Assembly (NCBI GenBank): GCA_963777045.1
Contig: CAVZPD010000030.1
Location: forward strand, 1 to 64,000
From: JAPSGM01 sp963777045
GTDB lineage: Bacteria > Chloroflexota > Limnocylindria > QHBO01
Length of the DNA: 64,000 nt
Direction of reading: 5' to 3'
This document shows, piece after piece, positions 1 through 7,359 of this stretch. The notes under the pieces were generated by a model. That model did not search any database. It was not told the origin of the DNA and saw only the letters and a list, made by a program, of their open reading frames with translations. Numbering within the stretch: position 1 is the first letter of the stretch; each line of letters begins with the position of its first letter. The translations under genes and the position numbers were made by a program.

Positions 1-2711
1 GCTGCCTGTTGATGATCCCCACCTGATCCTGCGCATCCCGATCCAGGAACTTCGTCGCCATGTACCGGAAGATGTAATCCACCAGGCTCTTCGCCATCGG
101 GATATCCCGGTTGGTGGTGAACCCCGCCGGCTCGAAGCGCAGGTGGCTGAACTTGTTCACCAGGTCGCGCAGCGGCACGCCGTACTGCAGCGCCAGGCTG
201 ACCGCCGTGGCGAACGAATCCATCAGGCCCGAGATGGTCGAGCCCTCCTTGGCCATCCGCAGGAAGATCTCGCCCGGCGTCCCGTCCTCGTACATGCCGA
301 TGGTCAGGTAGCCCTCGTGCCCGCCCACGTTGAACTTGTGGGTGATGGAGGCCCGCTCATCGGGCAGGCGGCGTCGCATCGGCTTGTAGACGGTCTGGAT
401 CTCGGGCGCCGCGACCGCGGCGACCGCATCGGTCCCGCCCTCGCGCTTGGTGTTCAGCGGCTGCGAGCGCTTGGAGTTGTCGCGGTAGACCGCGATGGCC
501 TTGAGGCCCAGCTTCCAGCCGTCGATGTAGACCTTGGCGATCTCCTCCGGGGTGGAGGCCTCCGGCATGTTCACCGTCTTGCTGATGGCGCCGGAGATGA
601 AGGGCTGCACCGCGGCCATCATCTTGAGGTGGCCGTTGTAGTGGATGGAGCGTGAGCCGTTGGCCGGCTTGAAGGCGCAGTCGAAGACGTCCAGGTGCGC
701 GTCCTTCAGATGCGGCGCGCCCTCGATGGTCTCGTGCTCGTCGATGTAGGCGACGATCTCCTCGGTCTGCTTGGCGTCGTAGCCCAGGCGCTTCAGCGCG
801 TGCGGCACGGTCTGGTTGACGATCTTCAGGTAGCCGCCGCCGACCAGGCGCTTGTACTTGATGAGCGCGATGTCCGGCTCCACGCCGGTCGTGTCGCAGT
901 CCATCAGGAAGGCGATGGTGCCGGTGGGGGCAAGGACGCTGACCTGGCCGTTGCGGAAGCCGGCCTTCTCGCCCAGGGCGATGACCTCGTCCCAGGTGGT
1001 GAGCGCCGCGTCCAGCAGGTCCTCGGGGACCAGGCTGTCCTGCAGACGGTAGGCGGCGTCGCGGTGCTGGCGCATGACCTTCAGGTACGGCTCGCGGTTC
1101 TCGGCGTAGCCGGCGAACGGGCCGCCCTGGTCGCGGGAGATCCGCGCGGACTGGAGCTCCGCCTCGCCCTGCATGATGGCGGTGATGGCCGCCGCGTAGG
1201 ATCGGCCGCCGTCGGAGTCGTAGGCCAGGCCGCGGTTCATGAGCAGCGCGCCCAGGTTGGCGTAGCCCAGCCCCAGCGGCCGGAAGTCACGGCTGTTCTC
1301 GCCGATGCGCGGCGTGGGGTAGCTCGCGTTGTCGACGATGATCTCCTGCGCGGTCAGGACGATGCGCACCGCGTGCTTGTAGGCCTCGATGTCGAACTCG
1401 CCATCGGCCTTGACGAACTTCATGAGGTTGAGGCTGGCCAGGTTGCAGGCCGAGTCGTCGAGGTACATGTACTCGCTGCACGGGTTGCTGGCGTTGATGG
1501 GGCTGGTGTTGGCCGATGTGTGCCAGCGGTTGATGTTGTCGTGGTACTGGATCCCGGGGTCGCCGCAGATCCAGGCCGCCGCCGCCATCTTGTCGAGGAG
1601 GTGCCGGGCCTTGACGGTCTCGACCGGGGCGCCGTTGGTGATGGCGCGCGTGGTCCAGTCGCTGTCCTGCTCGACGGCTTCCATGAACCCATCCGTCACC
1701 CGTACGGAGTTGTTGGAGTTCTGGAAGAAGACCGATGCGTACGCCTCGCCCCCGTTGAAGTTGCCGTCATACCCCGCATCGATCAGGGCCCAGGCCTTGC
1801 GCTCCTCGTTCAGCTTGCAGTCGATGAACTCCTCGATGTCCGGGTGCTCGGCATTGAGGATCACCATCTTTGCCGCGCGTCGCGTCTTGCCACCGGACTT
1901 GATCACGCCGGCGAAGGCGTCGAAGCCCTTCATGAAGCTCACCGGGCCCGCTCGCCTCGCCGCCGCCCGCCAGCGTCTCGCGGGAGGAGCGGATGGTCGA
2001 CAGGTTGGAGCCGGTGCCGGAGCCGAACTTGAAGAGCATGCCCTCCGTCTTGGCCAGGCCCAGGATGCTCTCCATGGTGTCTTCGACGGAGTTGATGAAG
2101 CAGGCGGAGCACTGCGGATGCTCGTCGATCCCCACGTTGAACCAGACCGGCGAGTTGAAGGCGGCGCGCTGCTTGAGGAGGATGTCCTTCAGCTCGTTGC
2201 GGAATGCTTCGGCGTCGTCATCGGTCGCGAAGTAGGCGTCCTTGACGCCCCAGTCGGCGATGGTGTCGGCGACGCGGTCGATCATCTGGCGGACGGAGTG
2301 CTCTCGTTGGGGGGTTCCCATGTGGCCGCGGAAGTACTTGCTGGCGACCACGTTGGTGGCCAGGGCGGACCAGGCCTTGGGGAACTCGAGGTCCTTCTGC
2401 TCGAAGACGACCTTGCCGTGCTCGTTGGTGATGGCGGCTTCGCGTGTGTCCCACTCGACGGTGTCGTAGGGGTGGACGCCGGGGGTCGTGAATCGGCGCT
2501 CGATGCTGAGGCCCTTCCAGGCCGGCTTCTGGCCTTCGCTCAGCTGGTGGTAGCCGCCGGTGCGCGTGCTGGCTCCGGCCTGCTGCGTCTTCGTCCCGTT
2601 GCCGTGCCCGTTCCCGTTGGTGCCGTGGCCGTTGCCGTGGCCGGCGGCGTTGTGGCCGGTGGTCGCGTGGCCGTTGGTGCCGGGCTTCGTCTGGGTTGCG
2701 CTGCGAGCCAT
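1..2711 (-). CDS. nrdJ: Vitamin B12-dependent (class II) ribonucleotide reductase, 3' end outside window, one internal frameshift
   Basis: Class II reductase that makes deoxyribonucleotides with adenosylcobalamin. The N-terminus (from ATG at 2711) carries a Gly/His/Asn-rich linker at about residues 12-45, then the typical start of the reductase domain (FNSPVWFN, SACFINSVEDTM, GSGTGSNLS). Further on, the minus strand at 1440-1490 reads NPCSEYMYLDDSACN, the catalytic-loop signature. The frame visible at position 1 ends in ATKFLDRDAQDQVGI, the conserved region before the C-terminal zinc/Cys tail, which lies outside the window. Between ASGP and VSFMKGF, near 1949, the reading frame shifts by one base: an extra base in the GGGCCCGGTG stretch. 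Either side matches the family without a gap, so this is a single indel (assembly error or recent mutation), not a truncation. A sigma70-type promoter and a possible NrdR box lie upstream. No cobalamin riboswitch was recognised in the leader. Confidence 0.93.
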
Positions 2712-2872
2712 GTCTGCCTGCGGTCCTCACCTCCGGAAGCTGCTGAGCCTCCGGCCTCCTCCTGCTTGGGCGGTCCCTGCAGCGGAGCCGATAGATCGCC
2801 CTTGTTCGGGCGCTCTCGGGGTCGCGCGGAGGCCGCTCAGGCGCATTCGGGCGCCCTCTCAATAAGGAGTTC

Positions 2873-2901
2873 ACTGTAATACGAGCGGAAGGGCCAGTCA
2901 A
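2873..2901 (-). promoter_or_regulatory. Probable sigma70-type promoter of nrdJ
   Basis: On the minus strand a -35 element TTGACT (2901-2896) is followed after exactly 17 bp by TACAGT (2878-2873), four of six bases of the -10 consensus. This predicts a leader of about 155 nt before the nrdJ ATG. Confidence 0.5.
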
Positions 2902-2909
2902 CCCGAAAA

Positions 2910-2925
2910 CCACAATATCTGGTGG
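2910..2925. promoter_or_regulatory. Possible NrdR box upstream of nrdJ
   Basis: The 16-bp sequence CCACAATATCTGGTGG agrees with the NrdR operator consensus (acaCwATATaTwGtgt) at about 12 of 16 positions and lies just upstream of the nrdJ -35 element. NrdR represses reductase genes in many bacteria. A clear second box, which usually accompanies the first, was not found, so the call is tentative. Confidence 0.4.
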
Positions 2926-3061
2926 TCCCTTTGGGTACACCCCCACAAGATGATGGGCCTAGGGCGTGGCACTGTGTATGACATGTGGACGAGCTGTGGA
3001 CGGAGTGTGGAGTGGTGGCGGTACCGTGGCGGCTGCGGGATGCCCGTGCGCGTGCCGGATT

Positions 3062-3199
3062 ATCAGTGGGGGTGATGATCTGTGGAACGAACGGCCGGAT
3101 CAGCGCCAGAACGGCCTCTTCATTCGCGATTTCATCAGTGGGGGTGATATCGCGGCGGAGGGCTGGCGGTTCGTTCGCCGGATCATCAGTGGGGGTGAT
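3062..3199. repeat. Palindrome array A (ATCA-N7-TGAT family, three boxes, spacing 72/51)
   Basis: Three copies of ATCA-GTGGGGG-TGAT begin at 3062, 3134 and 3185. The first box has its conserved flank on the right (TGATGATCTGTGGAACGAA), which is the reverse complement of the left flank of the last box (TTCGTTCGCCGGATCATCA). Box 1 therefore points against boxes 2 and 3, with 72 bp between opposed boxes and 51 bp between tandem boxes. The array fills the gap between nrdJ and the 3' end of the HTH gene. The rest of that gap holds only the nrdJ promoter region. Confidence 0.85.
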
Positions 3200-3264
3200 A
3201 TCACGGCGGCGGAGCGGCGGGGAGGGGCCGCGGCACGGGCGGGGGGCCGCCGCACGGGGAAGGA

Positions 3265-3919
3265 TCACAGCAGGATGATCGCATCACCGTCCGGGTCGCG
3301 GCCGTCGGCGAGGGCCCGAAGCGCGACGCGCGGGGAGATGACGAAGGCCGCCAGAAAGGCGGGGCCGGCGTCGCGGAGGGCGCGTCGGTTGGCACCGGTA
3401 TCGGCCAGGAGGAGGATGAGGCGATCCGCTCCAAGGTCGCGTCGCTTGCGCTGGGCGGATCGCGTCTGGGCCTGGGCATCGACGAAGCGGGTAATGGCCT
3501 CGACCAGGACCGCGCATCCGGGGATCGTGATCCGGCAGTCGGCGGCGCGCAGGTCACGCGCATCGGGCATGGGAACCTCCAGCTCCCAGTCCCAGCTGGT
3601 GTGCAGGCGCCGATGGAGGCGATCGAGGAGCCCGAGCTGCGGTCGCGTCGAGCAGGATGCGGCCGTCGGGGAAGACGCGGATCCAGGTTCGGAGCCCGAC
3701 GGCCGCGGCGTGGCGAGCGAGGCCGAGCACCGACAACGCCGGCGCGCGGGCGTGCTCCACCTCGCTGATCCAGCCCTGTGAGCACCCGAGCTGCCCTGCG
3801 ACAGAGCCCTGGGATCGGCCGGCGGAGATCCGCGCCAGCCGCAGCTCGCGGCCGAGATCGCGCAGGTTCCACTCGGCGCGGAGCGTGGCCTCGTCCAGGG
3901 GGCTGCGGCGCGTCGGCAT
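3265..3919 (-). CDS. HTH (XRE-type) DNA-binding protein with C-terminal VEA/RK domain, frameshifted
   Basis: The N-terminal part (from ATG at 3919) holds an XRE-like helix-turn-helix: LGRELRLARISAGRSQGSVAGQLGCSQGWISEVEHAR. After PDGRILLDAT the frame changes by one base at about 3640 (an extra base between the Thr and Gln codons) and continues as QLGLLDRLHRRL through LRAADCRITIPGCAVLVEA, ITRFVDAQAQ and LILLLADTGANRRALRDAG to ALADGRDPDGDAIILL. The rejoined product of about 217 aa aligns end to end with the intact 220-aa protein at 45891-46553. The C-terminal pattern (D...VEAxTRxxDxQAxxR...LLxADTxxNRxALR) is that of a family common in Actinobacteria and Chloroflexota. The D...ExE...R/K spacing recalls a nuclease fold, but this is only a resemblance. 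Palindrome arrays flank it on both sides. With the indel it may be a pseudogene or an assembly error. Confidence 0.7.
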
Positions 3920-3957
3920 GCTTCGGAGTGTGCCCCAGGACCGATTACCGCCGGCTT

Positions 3958-4157
3958 ATCAGCGGGGGTGATGATCTGGAGGATGAGGGCCGGGACGGAC
4001 GGCCGTGGTGCCGCCTCGTTCTCGGGTTTATCACTGGGGCCGATGAGATGGAGACCGAGCGGCGGCGCCGATCTCCAGTTCATCAGTGGGAGTGATATCC
4101 CGGGGCCGCGCCTCAGCCGACCGCGCCGCCGATCTCCAGTTCATCAGTGGGAGTGAT
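3958..4157. repeat. Palindrome array B (ATCA-N7-TGAT family, four boxes, spacing 72/52/61)
   Basis: Boxes begin at 3958 (ATCA-GCGGGGG-TGAT), 4030 (ATCA-CTGGGGC-CGAT), 4082 and 4143 (both ATCA-GTGGGAG-TGAT). The last two lie in an exact direct duplication of about 40 bp with period 61, so box 4 is a tandem copy. The array starts 39 bp upstream of the HTH gene start codon and runs into the 3' end of the MFS gene: box 4 encodes part of that protein's C-terminus (DITPTDE) and the MFS stop lies between boxes 3 and 4. Confidence 0.85.
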
Positions 4158-5720
4158 ATCCCGGGGCCGCGCCTCCTCTCCCCCACGCGGGGCGAGGACG
4201 AAAACGGCCACCGCGGTCACGAGCAGGATGACGCTCCCCAGCAGCACCGCGTTCCCCACGCCGGAGACGAACGCCTCGCGCGCGGCCGCGACGATGGGTG
4301 CGGCGGCAGGGGTCGACTGGACCTCCGGCGCCGCGGTGAAGGCGATCGAGGCGAGCACGCGGTCGGCGATGGTGGCGGGGAGGCCGGCCACGACATCGGT
4401 CATGGCGTCGCGGTAGGACTGGTTGAGCACCGACCCCAGGATGGCGATCCCGAACGCGCTCCCCAGCTCGCGCGCGGTGTCGTTCACGGCCGAGGCGACG
4501 CCCTGCTTCGAGACCGGCAGGGCGGAGGTGATGGCGGTCGTCGCCGGCGTCCCGGCCAGGCCCATCCCGAACCCGAACAGCACCAGGCCGATGGCGAGGT
4601 ACCAGTACGGCGTATCGACGGTCAGCTGCGAGAGCATCGCGAACGCGGCGGCGATGAAGAGCAGGCCGATGGCGCCCAGCCAGCGGAACCCCACGCGCGC
4701 CGCGACGTGCGGAGCGTTGCGCGCCGTGGGGATCAGCACGAAGGGCAGCGGGAGCAGCGCCACGGCGGCCTCGAAGGGCGAGCGGCCGGTCACGAACTGC
4801 AGGTACTGCAGCAGGATGAAGAAGAAGCCGAAGGCCGCGAAGAACTGCACGGTGATGGTGAGCGTCCCCGCGGAGAGCCCGCGCAGCCGGAAGAGGCGCG
4901 GGTCGAGCATGGGCTGCTCGCGTCGGAGCTCCCACAGGACGAAGAGCACGCCGGCGAGGAGGCCGATGCCGATGCCCGCCAGCGTCGCCGGGTCACCCCA
5001 GCCACGCTCCGGTCCCTCGATGATGCCGAAGACGGCGCCGCCCACCGCGGCCAGGCTGAGCGCGGCGCCGATCCAGTCGAGGGCCGGCGGCTGCTCGTCG
5101 GCCGAGGCGGGCACGACCGCGAAGACGCCGATGAGGGCCAGGATCGCCAGCCCCACGTTCAGGCCGAAGAACGACTGCCAGGCGAAGAACTCGAGCAGCA
5201 GGCCCGATGCGAACAGGCCGAGCACCGCTCCCCCGCCGGCGATGCCCACCCAGACGCCGATCGCCTTGGGGCGCTCCTCCTCCGGGAACGAGGTCGTGAT
5301 GACGGAGAGGGTGGTGGGCATGATCGCGGCGGCGCCCATGCCCATCGCGGCGCGGGCGGCGATCAGCATCCACGGCTCGGCGACGACCATCGCGACGGCG
5401 GCGGCCCCGCCGAAGACGACCAGGCCGATGAGGAGCAGGAGCTTGCGACCGTATCGGTCCCCGAGTGCGCCGGCGAAGAGCAGCAGGCCGGCGAAGACGA
5501 CGGTGTAGGCGTCGACGATCCAGGTCAGGTCGGCCTGGCTGGCGCCGGTCTCGCGGGCGAGGCTGGGCAGCGCCACGTTGAGGCCGGAGACGGCCGAGAC
5601 GACGGCCATCAGCGAGAGGCCGACCACGGCCAGGACGAGGCGGGTGCGCCGTGGGGAGAGCGTGTTCGTGTTCATCGGCTCCATCGGCTCCATCGGCTCC
5701 ATCGGTCTGAATTCCTCCAT
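4113..5720 (-). CDS. DHA2-family (EmrB/QacA-like, 14-TM) MFS multidrug exporter
   Basis: A proton-driven inner-membrane drug efflux protein of 535 aa. It has 14 predicted membrane segments, the loop 2-3 motif GALGDRYGRKLLL, the motif-C-like stretch WVGIAGGGAVLGLFASGLLL and the late DHA2 signature GVASAVNDTARELGSAFGIAILGS. Start is ambiguous: five in-frame ATGs occur because a 9-bp tandem repeat encodes Met-Glu-Pro units. The outermost is at 5720 and the innermost, MNTNTLSPRR, at 5675. The 24-bp gap to the divergent tetR leaves no room for two Shine-Dalgarno sites. The last residues, DITPTDELEIGGAVG, are encoded by palindrome array B, so the natural C-terminus was probably extended by the repeat. 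Regulation is most likely by the divergent TetR. Confidence 0.9.
   Translation of the reverse strand: MEEFRPMEPMEPMEPMNTNTLSPRRTRLVLAVVGLSLMAVVSAVSGLNVALPSLARETGASQADLTWIVDAYTVVFAGLLLFAGALGDRYGRKLLLLIGLVVFGGAAAVAMVVAEPWMLIAARAAMGMGAAAIMPTTLSVITTSFPEEERPKAIGVWVGIAGGGAVLGLFASGLLLEFFAWQSFFGLNVGLAILALIGVFAVVPASADEQPPALDWIGAALSLAAVGGAVFGIIEGPERGWGDPATLAGIGIGLLAGVLFVLWELRREQPMLDPRLFRLRGLSAGTLTITVQFFAAFGFFFILLQYLQFVTGRSPFEAAVALLPLPFVLIPTARNAPHVAARVGFRWLGAIGLLFIAAAFAMLSQLTVDTPYWYLAIGLVLFGFGMGLAGTPATTAITSALPVSKQGVASAVNDTARELGSAFGIAILGSVLNQSYRDAMTDVVAGLPATIADRVLASIAFTAAPEVQSTPAAAPIVAAAREAFVSGVGNAVLLGSVILLVTAVAVFVLAPRGGEEARPRDITPTDELEIGGAVG
5673..5708. repeat. 9-bp tandem repeat at the 5' end of the MFS gene
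   Basis: Three copies of CATCGGCTC and a variant fourth (CATCGGTCT). On the minus strand each unit supplies an in-frame ATG preceded by GGAG, so copy-number change would add or remove Met-Glu-Pro units and candidate starts without shifting the frame. Confidence 0.8.
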
Positions 5721-5747
5721 CGGTGAAATGTTATTCTTCAACCGATG
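5718..5747. promoter_or_regulatory. Divergent operator between the MFS exporter and TetR genes
   Basis: CATCGGT (5718-5724) and ACCGATG (5741-5747) form a perfect inverted repeat. The next bases GAA/TTC extend it with one offset base. The outer trinucleotides are the outermost MFS start codon and the tetR start codon. This is the expected place and size for an autoregulatory TetR operator. The short A/T-rich centre (TGTTATTCT) may supply -10 elements for leaderless transcripts. Confidence 0.6.
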
Positions 5748-6350
5748 AAAACGCAAGCCCGACGTGGACGCGGCCGTCCGCACGGCGACACTGGCGCGCG
5801 AGAGGCGATCGCTGCGGCCGCGCGGCGGCAGTTCGCGGAGCGCGGCTACCGGGGCACGACGCTGCGCAGCATCGGGCAGGCGGCCGGGGTGGATGCGCGG
5901 CTGGTGCTGCACTACTTCGGCTCGAAGCAGGAGCTCTTCCTGCAGTCGGTGGAGCTGCCGGTCGACCCCGATGAGGTGATCGCGCGCGTCTTCGAGCCGG
6001 GGATGGAGGGCGCGGCGCATCGCGCGGCGGAGCTGATGCTGCGGGTGCTGGAGGAGGAGGCCAGCCGCCGGGCGCTCGTCGCGCTGCTGCGCGCGGCGGT
6101 CACGGAGCCCGAGGCCGCGGAGCTCATCCGCGACCTGCTGACCCGGCGGCTGCTGCTCCCCATCGCGAGCCAGCTCGGCGGGAAGCGGCCGGAGCTGCGG
6201 GCCGCGTTGGTGGCATCGCAGCTGGTCGGCGTGGTGGTCGTGCGGCACGTGGTGGGGATGCGTCCGCTGGCCGAGGCCTCGCGCGAGGAGCTCGTCGCCG
6301 CGCTGATCCCCGTCTTCGAGCACTACCTCGGCGGTGAGTGGGTCCCGTAG
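5745..6350 (+). CDS. TetR-family transcriptional regulator
   Basis: A 201-aa repressor. The N-terminal HTH is textbook TetR: AREAIAAAARRQFAERGYRGTTLRSIGQAAGVDARLVLHYFGSKQELF (residues about 14-62), followed by a helical ligand-binding domain (IARVFEPG, VVRHVVGMRP). It is divergent from a DHA2 drug exporter with 24 bp between outermost start codons and a palindrome spanning both, so it most likely represses the exporter and itself and is released by the exporter's substrate. No Shine-Dalgarno sequence precedes the ATG; a leaderless mRNA is plausible. Confidence 0.9.
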   Translation: MKTQARRGRGRPHGDTGAREAIAAAARRQFAERGYRGTTLRSIGQAAGVDARLVLHYFGSKQELFLQSVELPVDPDEVIARVFEPGMEGAAHRAAELMLRVLEEEASRRALVALLRAAVTEPEAAELIRDLLTRRLLLPIASQLGGKRPELRAALVASQLVGVVVVRHVVGMRPLAEASREELVAALIPVFEHYLGGEWVP

Positions 6351-6381
6351 CGGGTGCCGGGGCCGAGGCGGGTGCCGGATT

Positions 6382-6568
6382 ATCAGTGGGAGTGATGATC
6401 TGGAGGATGAACCAGCGCCCGCTTGCCTGGGGAGGCGGTTCGTTCCCCGTTTCATCGGCCCCGCTTATGAACTGGCGGTGGACGGGGCCCTCGTTCGCTG
6501 GATCATCAGTGGTGGCAATAACGCGGCGCTAGCCACCGGGTCAGCGGCGGGCGCACAGCTCCAGTGAT
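6382..6568. repeat. Palindrome array C (ATCA-N7-TGAT family, spacing 72/51, plus decayed fourth box)
   Basis: Boxes begin at 6382 (ATCA-GTGGGAG-TGAT), 6454 (decayed: ATCG-GCCCCGC-TTAT) and 6505 (ATCA-GTGGTGG-CAAT). The spacing 72/51 is kept although the second and third boxes have lost arm symmetry. A further relic at about 6554-6568 keeps the right arm and flank (CCAGTGATGAACCACCGGTT). The array fills the convergent gap between tetR and the ferredoxin-cyclase gene, so it is not a promoter element for either. Confidence 0.8.
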
Positions 6569-6615
6569 GAACCACCGGTTGGAGGCGGGTTCCGGCCGCC
6601 CCCCGCAAGGAGGGG

Positions 6616-7359
6616 TCAGCGCCAGTCGACGGCGACGACGTCGATCGGCTCCGAGAAGCCCTTGAGCAGGATGCTCCGCGCCGCGGAGGTGGGCACCGAC
6701 TCGCCGACGGTGGCGACCGAGGCCAGGATCTCGCCGCCCGCCGCGACGTCGGCGATGCGCGCCGCCTCGTGCACGCCTCGGCCCCGGAAGTTGGCGCCGA
6801 CCTGGGAGGCATCGGAGGCATGCAGGCCGATGCGCACCTGCGGCGCGAACCCCTGCTTGGACCGATGGTCGGCCAGGCGGCGCTGGATGGCGACCGCGGC
6901 CGCCAGTGCCGTCTCGGGAGAGTCGAAGCCGACGAAGAAGCCGTCGCCGGTGGCGCTGATCTCGGTCCCGGAGTGCGCATTGAAGATCTCGCGCAGGGTG
7001 GTGTCGTGCCAGCGCAGGAGCACGTCCCAGGCCTCGTCGCCCATGGCTTCCACCAGGTTGGTCGAGCCGACGATGTCGGTGAACATGAAGGTCTTCATCA
7101 CGCGGCGCGTCGGGCCGGAGGCGGTGCCGCGCAGCTGCCAGGGCAGGAGCTCCTCCACGTCCTCGATCGCGACCGCGCCGGTGGGACAGGCGATCGCCGC
7201 CTCGCGCAGGAGCTCCTCGGAGACGCTGTCCGGGCCCACCACATCGGCCTTGCCGTAGTCGCCGGCGAGCCAACCGAAGGCGGTGGGCGCGATGGTGATG
7301 CAGTTCCCGGCACCGATGCACTTGTGCCGGTCGATGTGCACCCGGATGCCGCCGCTCAC
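6616..7359 (-). CDS. Ferredoxin-class III nucleotidyl cyclase fusion protein
   Basis: A 247-aa protein with two domains. Residues 1-67 resemble a single-cluster bacterial ferredoxin: HIDRHKCIGAGNC, then ACPTGA, giving Cys 14, 20 and 58 (C-x5-C...CP). This spacing is typical of [3Fe-4S] ferredoxins that serve P450s. Residues about 88-247 are a class III cyclase domain (FMFTDIVGSTNLVE, SATGDGFFVGFD, IGLHASDA, GVHEAARIADVA, LKGFSEPIDVVAVDWR) with both metal-binding Asp residues. The Lys that usually selects adenine (E-I/V-K before the GDG motif) is replaced by Ser, so the nucleotide is uncertain. The GTG start overlaps the stop of the upstream LuxR/AAA gene (GTGA), implying translational coupling. 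The start is fixed by this overlap and by the complete ferredoxin fold. It may be a redox-gated cyclase. Confidence 0.85.
   Translation of the reverse strand: MSGGIRVHIDRHKCIGAGNCITIAPTAFGWLAGDYGKADVVGPDSVSEELLREAAIACPTGAVAIEDVEELLPWQLRGTASGPTRRVMKTFMFTDIVGSTNLVEAMGDEAWDVLLRWHDTTLREIFNAHSGTEISATGDGFFVGFDSPETALAAAVAIQRRLADHRSKQGFAPQVRIGLHASDASQVGANFRGRGVHEAARIADVAAGGEILASVATVGESVPTSAARSILLKGFSEPIDVVAVDWR

Noticed and set aside
1930..1960. Programmed frameshift or intein in nrdJ
   Set aside because: No slippery heptamer with stimulatory structure was recognised and three other genes in the window show similar single indels, so assembly error is simpler.
143..2032. Long plus-strand open frames over nrdJ
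   Set aside because: They are antisense shadows of a conserved reductase gene in GC-rich DNA; the minus strand carries all family motifs.
2712..2872. Cobalamin riboswitch in the nrdJ leader
   Set aside because: The B12-box (GCCACTG-like) and its conserved companion elements were not found in the 155-nt leader.
6350..6616. Array C as a rho-independent terminator between convergent genes
   Set aside because: Boxes lack T tracts, are only 4-5-bp stems and the same arrays occur in divergent gaps such as 28.3 kb.
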